DNA from: Actinomucor elegans
Taxonomy: Eukaryota > Mucoromycota > Mucoromycetes > Mucorales > Mucoraceae
Reading direction: 5' to 3'
NCBI GenBank assembly: GCA_026027325.1
Contig: JAMSLZ010000007.1
Coordinates: 1,240,001-1,304,000 of the forward strand
Length of the DNA stretch: 64,000 nucleotides
The position numbers and the translations under genes were made by a program. This document shows, piece by piece, positions 49,640 through 60,320 of the stretch (positions within the stretch are counted from its first letter, which is position 1; each line of letters starts with the position of its first letter). Under the pieces are notes generated by a model. That model was not told where the DNA came from. It did no database searches and was given only the letters and a program-made list of their open reading frames with translations.

Positions 49640-51847
49640 TAATTTACTGTAAAAAAAACATCTCTTGTATAGAAAACTATCTTCTCTCATTCGAAAAAAA
49701 ATCTTGCATATTATATTATATCTTCTTTATTAATTAAAACTATAACTCTGTTTATCATGAAACTGCAGCTAAATAACGCGTCGGGAAAGATGCAGATTCG
49801 TTTTATATATTGGAAAGATTAGATAGAAATGCGTCCTATACAAGCTAATTTATGTCAGGCTCGTGTTATTGAAAGTACGCGAAACATGATACTATCGTGT
49901 TTAACCGGGGATTCTCAATGTATCCCTCGGTTAATTTGCTTTTAAAATATCTTGTGACATGACGCTATGGATTTGAGTGTTACACGATGCTATATCACGT
50001 CAGTTTCTTTTACCTATACAATCTGAACATTTAGGTGGGTATTATACCCAAAGATATTACATCTAATTTTATTGCAAATCCGATTAGGTGATGAATCCAT
50101 TTACATTGCATCCTTGTAAAAAGGAGAAGAGAATACAGAGGCCAGCAAAACATGTTCACAGATAGTTGCCAGCGATAAGAAGTGTCATAGAATCAAAAAT
50201 AACACATGAAAGAGCTGCAATGACTCGCTAAACTTCAATTGTGCCACGCTCAATCTGTTGGGATATGTAAACCTCACTTAGATTGCTAACTTGAATTCTT
50301 TGTTTTTTTTTACAGCAAAAAAAAGGTGCTAATATACATCTTGAACTGTAGTGAATGTCCTTATAGTATGAGCCAAGGCACCAAAATACCAAAAAACGAT
50401 AAAAGCATCCCACCACTGTAGTTCTGCATTAGTCGTCGGAGATATAATACTTTGGCTACTAATACTAATAGTCGGTTTTTTATCTTTAGCTTAAGCTTTG
50501 ATTTCATTTCTAATCGCAAAACCAGATCGATACAGGAAAAGAGCCTTAGAGAAACTTTGATAAAATTGGATAGTGCATCGACTAATTTAGACTTTTGCAG
50601 CTTCAGCCAACTGAGGGATCTTTAACAAAATTCCACTTTTTTTTCAATCTTAAAAAACGCGAGAATAAAGCAATATGCTTGATATACAATACAATCTACA
50701 AAAATATATCTATATACTCTCTAATATACTACGTTTATTATATTTAAAAAAAATTGTGCTTTTAAAAACTCGTCTTCGTACTCTACAAAAGAGAAAATTT
50801 CGGAAATTTGGGCCTAAGAGAACACTTTCATTGAAGCGCAGTTAATGCATTGTACTACTCACCAATAAATCTGTAAACTATATGTATCCCACGTGACATA
50901 AGACATTCAACTTCCATAATAAGATGTCGTCTTTACTGCAATGTCATATCAGATTGATATCCTGTTTTCAGGTAGAGCTGTTTCTTCTAATGAAATATCA
51001 AGAATACTCGTCAAGAAAAAAAAATAGCTGAAAAAGTTTTTTCTCAAATTAACAGGCTTTTGTTATTATTGGCCAAAGGAGATTAAATGCATAATGTTTG
51101 TCATTAAATTGATTGGTACGGAGATGGAACATAAAGGCATTAGTTATCTGACATTGAATAAGAGGTCAAACTCGAGCGGTTCAACCAACGAGAAAAAAAC
51201 CAGAGATCTCGACTAAAAAAAAGATCGTTAAACAGTATTGGAATTCAACTTTTTATTCTCGGTCATTTTTTATCCAAAACGCTTTCAAATATCTGAACCG
51301 AAAAGAAAAAAAAATCAATAAAGTAAGATCAGTCAATAACAAGTTTGATCGCCTTAATCGCCAAAGGAAAAAAAAAAAAAAAAGAAAAATTTTTGGAAGA
51401 ATTTTCTTTCTCGGTGTTATACCTTCTCGCTTGGTGTTAAGGAAAAGAAGAGGGAAAAGAAGACTAGCATCGAAATGAAGTTCATTAACGAATAAATAAG
51501 ACTGTAAAATAAATACTTGGAAAACCTCGAAATTAATATGCTCAAGACAGTAGTGGCTTAGTCTTCAGTCTCCTACCTTCCCTCAGCAGCCTCTTTTTTT
51601 TTTCTTTTGGCGTGCTGGTGATGCTATGATGAAGTTCGCGGCTAACAGTTTTTCTTTTTTTTTTTTAATTTATTTTAGAAGAGCGTCCTTTTCTTTTCCA
51701 GTTTTATTCAAACCCTTACTCCAGAAAAGAAAAGAAAGAAAAAGAGCTACAAGAGAAAAGAATACTTCTTTTTCCCACTATTTTTTTCGACTAACAAAAC
51801 GCGCCAAAACTCCATTAATTTACGCGTTTTATCACTTCAAGAAAATC
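49640..51847. other. 2.2-kb gene-poor interval
   Basis: No gene recognised. AT-rich with a 16-nt A run near 51367-51382 and long CT-rich leader sequence (51590-51800) before the EAF1 start. ACGCGT occurs at 49775-49780 and 51822-51827. A frame at 51626-51883 through the CT-rich part is in phase with the EAF1 start but looks like leader sequence. Confidence 0.5.
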
Positions 51848-54800
51848 ATGGAAAATAGTGATCAACAAGTAAGGACGCGTTAAAAGGACATACAAGCCGT
51901 GTTAACACTTTGAATATAGAAGTCCTTACAAAAACTAAGAAATAATGCTGAAGAAGAAAGGAAGAAGAAACTAAAGTAAGACGAGTCTAGTTAGGTAGTA
52001 TTGGTTTTAATTGTTTCTTATTTATAGAATCGTTGTGACACACAGAGAACTCTTATTGAAAGAACTCTTTACAATGACAGGTGGTGATACTAGCCTTGAT
52101 GAAAGTGAATTGGTTATTTCGTTTCTAAAGGGAGGAGATGTAACTCAGGTGGATCAAGATAAATGGGGCTCATTCCTAGATAAACATAAGCTTAGGTACT
52201 TGTAGAATTTATTCATTGTTGTATATTTACTAATGTGGGTACTAGACAAAAGCAAGACTACTCTCCTTCATCTTCTCTGGATGAATCTCCTAGTACCCCA
52301 AATAAACTGATTCGACGTGCAACTCCACTCTTTCCGCCTGCTCCAGTTAGGATGGTGACAAGAGGTGTTAGTGGTGCTGTACGCCCGAAGAGTGTAGATG
52401 AGATCTTATCAAATCTTGATGTAAGTGATCATTGGTTTACCTCGATATAATACTCTAATCTTAATATCCCTATAGCAAAAAGATCTCGGCGCATCTTATA
52501 AAGGCTCGCCTACTAAGCATACATTCCCCAACGTAGACTCAAATCAACAGAGTTCCACAACTAAGGGATCTTTCAATTCGCCTCATTCATATATTGATCC
52601 TACGCTACACAACTCGGATACACTAGTATACAATGGAGTTAAGCTATCGCAGAACACAAATGAGAATATCCAAAAAACTGTTGACCTTTATACCTGGCAA
52701 TTGCAAGCTAAATACTCCCCGCTTTATAAGCCTTTGCAAACAGCAAGAAAAACACTAACAACGCATGATTGGATGTTGGCCAGAGACCAGCTAAAAAACG
52801 TCAAAACGATTCAAAAAATTGAAGCTTCCAAGAAAAAGAATTTATGGAGTTTACGTCAATTGCGAAAACACAAGTCTCCACCACGTTCAAAGACCCATTG
52901 GGATTGTATGATGGATGAAATGAAGTGGATGCATACAGATTTTAAAGAAGAACGCAAATGGAAGATAGCTATGGCTTATTTGACTTCAAGGGCGATCATG
53001 GAATGGCATTTTGCAGATGATAAGTCAACTGTATGCGTAAAGTCACGCATTCCAGAGCCCAAAAGCTTACCTTCAACGCCAATGATTGTAAATATAAAAG
53101 AAGAAACGAAAGACTCCCCCATAATACCCAGTACTGTAACAGAACTATCAATGGAGAATCAAGTTGATGAGAATGATCAAAGCCAAGAGTCTTCTAATGA
53201 CCTAGAATTAACTGGAGAATCTCAATTTCTAAGTGAATCTACACCTACAGATACAACAGACGAGCCTCTGAAAACAGATGCAATGATGGGTGCAAGTAAT
53301 CCTACATTGGACTTGATGACAGTAGAAAGTGCTGATAAGATGGACACAATAGATGATTCGTCTTCAATGCCTACTACACCAAATATGGCTACAGCTTCAC
53401 TATCATCTCACATCATCCAAGAGTATCGCACCATCATGAAAAATTTCGATCCGCAAATGCCTATCATGACATTATCACCAGAAGAGTTTGGCGAATTCGA
53501 CGCTAATGCCTTGTTTCCTGATCTTCTCACTTACGAACCTCCCAATCCAAACTTCCATGACGTTTACTTTAATGAATTAGAATACGGAAAAGTCACGCCT
53601 ATCTCCAATCTCATCACTGAGCAAATATCTCTCAAAACTCCTCCACGATATAGTCGAAAAAGAGATATCAATGGCCATCCTATCAAGATTGTTGATGATG
53701 ATTCTAAAAATGATATCAAGCCATTACCAAGACTTGAAAGATATGATACTACTCCTCTTGTTTCCCGTAAGTCCTTTCTTTAGCTTTACTAACTGATATT
53801 AACCATCTTTATATAGCGTTATTTGCACCTAAACGACTTAAAGACTCGCCTGCACAGCAACCTTCTACACCACAGATGTATTCCAATGCATTACATGCAT
53901 CTACACATTGGTCCGAAGATGATGACATATGCTTAATATCCTTTATTATTCAGTACTCATTTAACTGGGACTTGATATGTGATGCACTGAACTCTGTACG
54001 ATTACCAATCACCGGCAAGAAGCGCACACCTTGGGAATGCCATGACCGTTGGAAACGTAACAATCTCACTTCCTTGTCTGGACAAGTCAGTAGTGTATAC
54101 ACATCCAAATTGAAACGTGAGCTTAATCGTCGACCTTCAACAGTCTACTTTGATTCACCACAGAAGCGCCAAAGACAGCACTTCATTGCCGAAGCCATTA
54201 AGAAGACGCAAAAGAAACGCGAAGAAAGCGAAAAGCAGCAGACTGCAGCCATATCAGCACCACCTCGCTCAACCATTGAAGTACATGGTACAAACAGTGC
54301 TGGCCAACGTTTGCCTTCCGCCATGGAAATGAGTTTGCATAAAGCACAACGAGAAAGACAAATGGCGCAGGCTGTATTAGAACAGCGTCAGTTATCGGCT
54401 GCAATTAGTCTGGGATCCCAAACGCCTATTAGCACATCGCGTCCAGCTTCAGTTCCTTCTCAACCATCTCCACAGCAGCAATCAAAATCTTCAATGTCAA
54501 TTGCTGCAACTGCTGCTGCAACTGCTGTAGCCGCTCAAGCTCGAACTGCTACATCTGCTATTGCAAATAGTCCCTCTCCTGTAACTCCAAATACAGCCAG
54601 ACCTCCTCCAGTTGCTCAAGTTACAGGATCACCTATGAATCGATACCCAGCCGCACAACTTCAATTATTAAGGCAGCAACAGATGGTCTTGATGGCCGCT
54701 GCTCAGCAACAAGCACAACAGCAAGCCGCTGCTGCAGCAACAGCTGGTCAAGCACGCCCTCCTTCACCTGCGACGATGCAAAGGTTTGCTAACGCTATTC

Positions 54801-55695
54801 AAGCTTCTCAACAACAGCAGCTTCAATTACAGCAAGCTCAGTCTCAAGCTCAGGCTCAAGCTCAAGCTCAATCTCAAGCTCAAATCCAGGCTCAAGCCCA
54901 AGTTCAAGCTCAAACTCAAGCCCAAACTCAAGCCCAAGCTCAGTTGCAAGCTCAACAGCAAGCTCAATTATTAGCGGCGCAGCAACAGTCTAGTCAACAA
55001 CCAAGTAAATATTTCATTTAATGTATTTTTTTCTTCTTCATGTATTAACTGATTTGATCAATTTAGCCTTACCTACACAGGTACCAGCACTTACAGCAGA
55101 GGCAGTTGCACAGCAAGTCTCACAAATGGCATCACCGGCACCTACGCAACAGCAAAGTCCAGTTGCTCGTCCTACTAATCAGCAAGCTACACCCCAATCA
55201 TCTCCACAACAACAGCAACAGCAACAGCAGCAGCAAGCAGCCCTTACTGCTGCGCAAAGTAGTCCACTAGTGCTTGCTGCTCAATTAGCTCAAATGGGAT
55301 ATCCAATTTCTCAGTTAACGCCAAATCAGCAATTGCAGCTACAAAGATATTTAGCACAGCTCCAGTTGAGAAACGCAGCTGTAGCTGCTGCCGCTTCTAG
55401 TAGCGCTAGCCCTACAATATCACAGCAAACGCAACAAGGAGGTGCTACTGCGAATATGAATAATTTGCAAGCAGTTTTACTGGCCCAACAGCAACTGTTA
55501 CAGAGACAGCAATTGCAGCAGCAGCAGCTGCAACAACTGCAACAACAACAACAACAACAACAACCACAGCAACCACAGCAACAACCACAACAGCAGCTAC
55601 AACAACAACTACAACAGCAACAGCCAGCGCCGCAAGTACAGCAACCAGCACCTCAACTGCAGCAACAACAGCAGCAGCCAGCGCCACCTTCTTAA
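51848..55695 (+). CDS. EAF1: Eaf1/Vid21-type NuA4 scaffold (HSA + SANT/Myb domains)
   Basis: Seven exons (51848-51868, 51920-51975, 52028-52195, 52246-52420, 52476-53766, 53817-55004, 55067-55695) encode 1175 residues. HSA domain about 278-322 (KTHWDCMMDEMKWMHTDFKEERKWKIAMAY), which binds actin-related proteins; an acidic Ser/Thr-rich linker; then a SANT/Myb domain about 600-650 (HWSEDDDICLISFIIQYSFNWDLICDALN, with WECHDRWKR). The C-terminal 450 residues are Gln/Ala-rich, with QA repeats and long polyQ. This layout defines fungal Eaf1/Vid21, the assembly platform of the NuA4 histone H4/H2A acetyltransferase; animals fuse it to the p400 ATPase, which is absent here. The start encodes MENSDQQ in exon 1, with an ACGCGT 21 bp upstream and another in intron 1. 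Convergent with calcineurin. Confidence 0.88.
54835..54965 (+). repeat. Hexanucleotide-type tandem repeat encoding Gln-Ala
   Basis: Imperfect tandem copies of CAAGCT/CAGGCT-like hexamers inside EAF1 exon 6 encode alternating Gln-Ala with occasional Ser, Thr, Val or Ile. Such repeats are prone to length change while keeping frame. Confidence 0.75.
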
Positions 55696-56355
55696 ACATA
55701 CACTTTTATTACACTGTATATTATCATTATTATCTTGCTACAAATGCAAAAACTATTGTAAATTATCCATTACTTTCCATTAATCACTACATATTAAAAT
55801 CAGCCCTTCTCTTAGTGAATATTTGCTATTATCAACTTAAAAGTTATCAATACAATAAGGGATTTTGTTTTTAAACAATTTCAATTTCCTGGCAGGAAAT
55901 GTTGAAAATTACATACATCATTAACTGGTGGCATTTATTTTTACATTATTATTATTATATATTAATTCACCACTATCGATATACTCGACGCATTGCGCTT
56001 GCATAACTCTATATAACAGCTTCATAGATATTGCATTTATCTATTTATCCCTACAATAGCCATTTTTCCTGTTGCTGACACAACGATATACCTGATAGAC
56101 AAACTTTCAATTTGATTAGTAAAAACATGCTTAAAATGAGCTGTTTTATCTACCAGAATTTTTAATATGATTCTAATATATACAATGCCTTAGTTCACAT
56201 GTGTTAATTTTAACTCTCATTGGTCAAATTCTCTAAATATTCTTGCTTGTGTGTAGAGTATTAGGTAGCAAATGGCCTACATCTTTCACTTTTATTATGT
56301 ATAAGTATATCTCTGATAGTAAAGACAATTTTTTTTTTTTGCTAGTTCTTGACGA
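55696..56355. other. Convergent 3' region between EAF1 and calcineurin A
   Basis: 660 bp, AT-rich, with an (ATT)n run near 55945-55960 and a T run at about 56329-56340. No gene. Confidence 0.6.
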
Positions 56356-58467
56356 TTAGACTTGTTTTTCACTGGAACGAGCCGTCCGTTCGGGAACAGA
56401 AGCTATAACTTCAGCCATCCGCGACAAGTCTGGATCTTCTTCGCTGGCGATGTCCCTTAGTTTATAATGCGTTGTTTCTTGATGAATGGCTTTGATCCTC
56501 TCTCTAGAAGCAGCCGGAAGACGTTCATTTTCAATATCAGATCTTCTGGCTTCTTCAAAAGTAGTGATGGCTATTGAAAATAAATAAATAAATAAAAATC
56601 AGTCATAGGCCGCTCACAGACTATATATACGTACCCCTTCTAATACCTTCAGCCCCAAGACCCAATGTACCAGTAGGCAATTTATCCGTACTGGATAAAT
56701 TCTTCAGTTCCGCCACCAGCTCTGAATTCTCTCGAAGCACAGAGAAAGTACGAGATATTTTACCAATTGCCAGGATTTTGTTCTTGATGACTTGACGTCG
56801 TTGCTCAGGTGTTATATCTACATCTGACTCTGGTATAATAACCACAGATGTTTCTATTGCTTTCTCTTCAGGTGATCCCGCCAGTTCTTCATGAGAACAA
56901 ATGTTCAATAGTGCCAAGAGCATCGAAGTAACTAAATGGTATTAGAAGCGCTCCAGTAAGTTAGTTTATTTATATGCTACTTACTCTTTTCTCCAACAAA
57001 TGGTAAACTCCAATTAAATACATTCATGAAATTAGGTAACCAGTAAGGATGTGGGCTGCAATTGAACTGGCGAATATTTAACACGCTTTTGTCGTAACGT
57101 AGAATGGCTGCCTTATTGTTGTAAACATCAATATAATTGGGTGCAGAAAAAATAGTCATCAAAGCAGGGAATCCAGTAGTTTTGCTCTTACGGTACATAC
57201 GATATCTATATCATATTAGTTTGTCGTTTGAATCAACAAATGCCGCATGTATACTTGCCCGTTTGCTTGTGCTTCGTGAGCTCGAATAACCGACAGTAGA
57301 TTATTCTTATCTAAAAAGTTACATGCCGCACGGTAGCTAGTTTGTAATAGAATCAAGGTTATAGTTAGTTCCAATAAACATTGTAGCGAAATGTATATAT
57401 ACCTGAAAAAATAAGAGCAACCGCGTATATGATTATGTTCATACTTCAACCCAGTATCATCATCAAACTCTTCAAAAGGATCTGCCCAAAGCAAATCACA
57501 CATGATTCCACTAGTAGGGGTTTCTCTGAACCGATCGATCTGCATATGTAGCCTACTGTTAACCTAATCTTTTTTTTTTTTTTTTTTTTTTTTTTTTGTT
57601 ACAACATACATCTTCAATATCCTTCAGCGTCTTCAAATCCGGCGATAAACCACCATGAACACATAAAAATTGATCATTGACAATGGCACCCAGCGGCAAG
57701 CAATCAAAACACTCCATAACAAGATCGTAAACTTCACCCGAGTATTTTGTTTCGCCTAATGTCATTCAATACCTATTAGAAAAACGCAAGATAACTAAGG
57801 TGAACTACCTACATTCCAGTTTAAAAGTAAAGTATTCTGTCAAATGACGGCATTCATGGTTTCCGCGTAACAAATAGAAAGAATCGGGATACCATAGTTT
57901 ATGGGCCCAAAGATAAAGTACGCACTATTATAATAGTCAATATCGAAGTTCTCGTTTGTCTGCTTAAACATTTACCTCAATTGAAAAATAGCCTCTATCT
58001 ACATAATCACCCAGAAAGAGATACCTTGTTTCCGCAGGATCACCACCCACTTCAAATAGTTTCAATAGATCATAATATTGCCCATGTATATCTCCACAAA
58101 TAGTAATTGGAGCTGGTATACGTAACAAATTCGGCTCACTTCTTAGCATTTCCTTGGTTGTCCGTAGAATTTCAATAGCTTGTTTTTCCGTTAAGCGACC
58201 TTCCCTACGAAAATGTTCTCTCAAAAATGCCAAGTCAGGATATCCTAGCCGCTGTTTGGACCATAGTTCATCATCTGTTGGTTTTTGAAACGTTGGCGGT
58301 TCAACTTCTATTACCACAAAAGACGCGTGAATATTTGTTACACGAATTAAAAATGACATCTTACTTTTACAGATACGTTCTTTTGTACTCACAACGGTAC
58401 CATCTTCCATTGTATATTGTGAAAAATCAACCTTGGGGAGTTTATTGCTGATGGAAGTTCCTGCCAT
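56356..58467 (-). CDS. CNA1: Calcineurin A, catalytic subunit of Ca2+/calmodulin-dependent phosphatase PP2B
   Basis: Nine exons on the minus strand: 58365-58467, 57976-58307, 57813-57924, 57610-57755, 57403-57539, 57259-57336, 56985-57205, 56635-56931, 56356-56570; 546 residues. Metallophosphatase motifs GDIHGQ, GDYVDRG, RGNHECR and VHGGLSP are all present, with the PP2B-specific [15 protein letters not shown] and [14 protein letters not shown]. The calcineurin B-binding helix ([22 protein letters not shown]), the calmodulin-binding region ([21 protein letters not shown]) and the autoinhibitory [18 protein letters not shown] follow in order. It regulates Crz1/NFAT-like signalling, morphology and stress, and is the target of FK506/cyclosporin. 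Intron 6 (57206-57258) needs a GC donor (GG|GCAAGT) to give NGYRMYRK; the adjacent GT would shift the frame. Intron 4 carries a 28-nt A run on the coding strand. Confidence 0.95.
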
Positions 58468-58607
58468 TTTTTTTTTGGAGTTGTAGCGTTATTTCAAAGA
58501 AAAAGGAAAAGGAAAAGAAAGAAAAACTAGCATTATGCTAGATAGGGTCTTGGATATAAAAATTTCCCTTCTGCTAAGTGTAGTTGAATACCCGCGCTTA
58601 AACCAAA

Positions 58608-58639
58608 TTGAAACCAATCTAAAATAAAAGCGGTTTCAA
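58608..58639. repeat. 8-bp inverted repeat in the calcineurin A promoter
   Basis: TTGAAACC (58608-58615) and GGTTTCAA (58632-58639) are perfect reverse complements separated by 16 bp, 141-172 bp upstream of the start codon. Arms 24 bp apart centre to centre could hold a dimeric factor. No known site is recognised. Confidence 0.4.
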
Positions 58640-59679
58640 TAAGATTATCGGATACGGCAAGCGTAGTTTTTATCCCCAGCGTTCAGTTAGCAATAACCAG
58701 AAAAGCCTCTATTTTATTCTCCAAAAAGAAAATAAATCCAATTAGAAAAATATACTATTTAACAGAAGCTCTGAATAAATAGTAGCCATTTATTCTAAAT
58801 ATGGCCAACTTGTCCTGATGTGACATTAAGTGGAGATCGCACGCTTGATTTTTAGATCCATATATACTAACTGGTTTAAAATGAATGTGTTTTGTTATTA
58901 ATTGTTGTCCATAGCATAATACGCTTGCTGTACTTTATACTATATTGACAAAATGCAATGCTTTTAGACATAAAAAAAAAATGTATCTAGGAATTCAATT
59001 TTTTATGACTAAGTCATTTGGTTTGAAACGTAGAAAGACAGCCTAGTAATTTGACAAAAAAAAATGTATTATTTAAGTGAAAGTCTACTAGGAAAACCGA
59101 TAAAAAAGATATATTTAATAAGGTTAAAATAAAGAATTAAATTCTATTAAATTCAAGCAATAAAAAGGCCTTCACGAAAAAACTATCATCATCATCATTT
59201 AGAACTACAAAGAGCTCAATTGCTTAACTTCTAAGGCATATTTATTGCTATAGACGTTAAATTTTTATACATTTTTTAGATTCATGAGATAAAATGTATA
59301 CAAAACATTGATTAAAATAATATTGAAAGCATAACAAGACTCACAATTACAGTTACTATTTCATCCAAGGCTCTAGGCATTAGTCAGATACAATATTTGG
59401 CTGGTATATGTAGAAAGAGCAAGTTTTGCTTTTAAAGAACTACTTGTTAATGATGTGAATATATTTATCGTAGATGAGGTGCACAGTGAATATAGCGGTT
59501 TATTCTAAGCATGAGCAGTTTGTCAAAGACAAAATTAAGCCCAGAATGATTGAGAAACTTGTAAATGGTTTAAGTATACAAACTCGCATAAAATTCATAA
59601 TTAATCAAGGCAAATATGATATGCTTGTTAAGTAGTAGTCGAGAAAAGACTCTAATAGACTAAACTGCTTATTCAGAGT

Positions 59680-59720
59680 ATGGAATGCTGTTCAGATGTG
59701 GCATTTGACTGAGATCGGAG
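59680..59720. repeat. Degenerate dispersed repeat copy
   Basis: The core AGATGTGGCATTTGACTGAG (59694-59713) resembles 41951-41970 and the reverse complement of 29138-29165. Only about 30 bp can be aligned. Confidence 0.35.
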
Positions 59721-60098
59721 GATCAATAGACCCAGCTTATATACCTAGATAATTTTGACTTGAATATGTGAGTTGAACCGATTATAAGTCATTAGTTAAT
59801 TAGTTCTACTATCAAGTCTTTTTTTTTGAATTGCCTGTCATATAAAAATGAGCCAAGGGCTGTGTATTAAACGGTGTAGAGATGGCGCTGCGTATTATAC
59901 CACAACATGGGGACATAAACAATCAATTAAAATGAACAAATGTAAAGTGTGTTTGTACAATCAAATAAAGCCAAACGTACGTTTTTAAGTGAATGCAATG
60001 TACCAAATAAGCAGGTGCTTCGAATTGCTTCCAGTGAAGTTTAATAAATGGTGCTACAGTCGGAGAAAAGTTAAAAGACTGCATGAAAGTAGCAACAG

Positions 60099-60278
60099 AC
60101 GCGTTGTAGTTTGGCGGAAAGAGTACTGCGAAGAAAAAAGAACAAGGCAAAAAAACAAAAATCGGTGCTTATAGAGATAAGAAACGCGACCTTTTTTTTT
60201 TTACCATTTTGCTGGCAGTAGCTAGGAATTTGCCGTATGACTTTATCCTATAGATTTTTAATAGGTGCGCGTACGCGT
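60099..60278. promoter_or_regulatory. MCB-type ACGCGT boxes upstream of the MBF-like gene
   Basis: Two perfect ACGCGT sites (60099-60104 and 60273-60278) and one ACGCG (60184-60188) lie 43-222 bp before the ATG of a gene encoding an APSES/MBF-type factor. ACGCGT is the known binding site of Mbp1/Res-type APSES domains. Confidence 0.6.
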
Positions 60279-60320
60279 AATTTTAATTTCTCTTTTTCTT
60301 TTTTATAACAATATATTACC

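Larger units (their letters stand above)
58468..60320. other. Divergent interval between calcineurin A and the APSES factor
   Basis: 1.85 kb with no gene. Holds an inverted repeat TTGAAACC/GGTTTCAA (58608-58639) on the calcineurin side, a repeat relic (59680-59720), and ACGCGT boxes at 60099-60104 and 60273-60278, plus ACGCG at 60184-60188, on the APSES side. CT-rich leader from about 60285. Confidence 0.6.
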
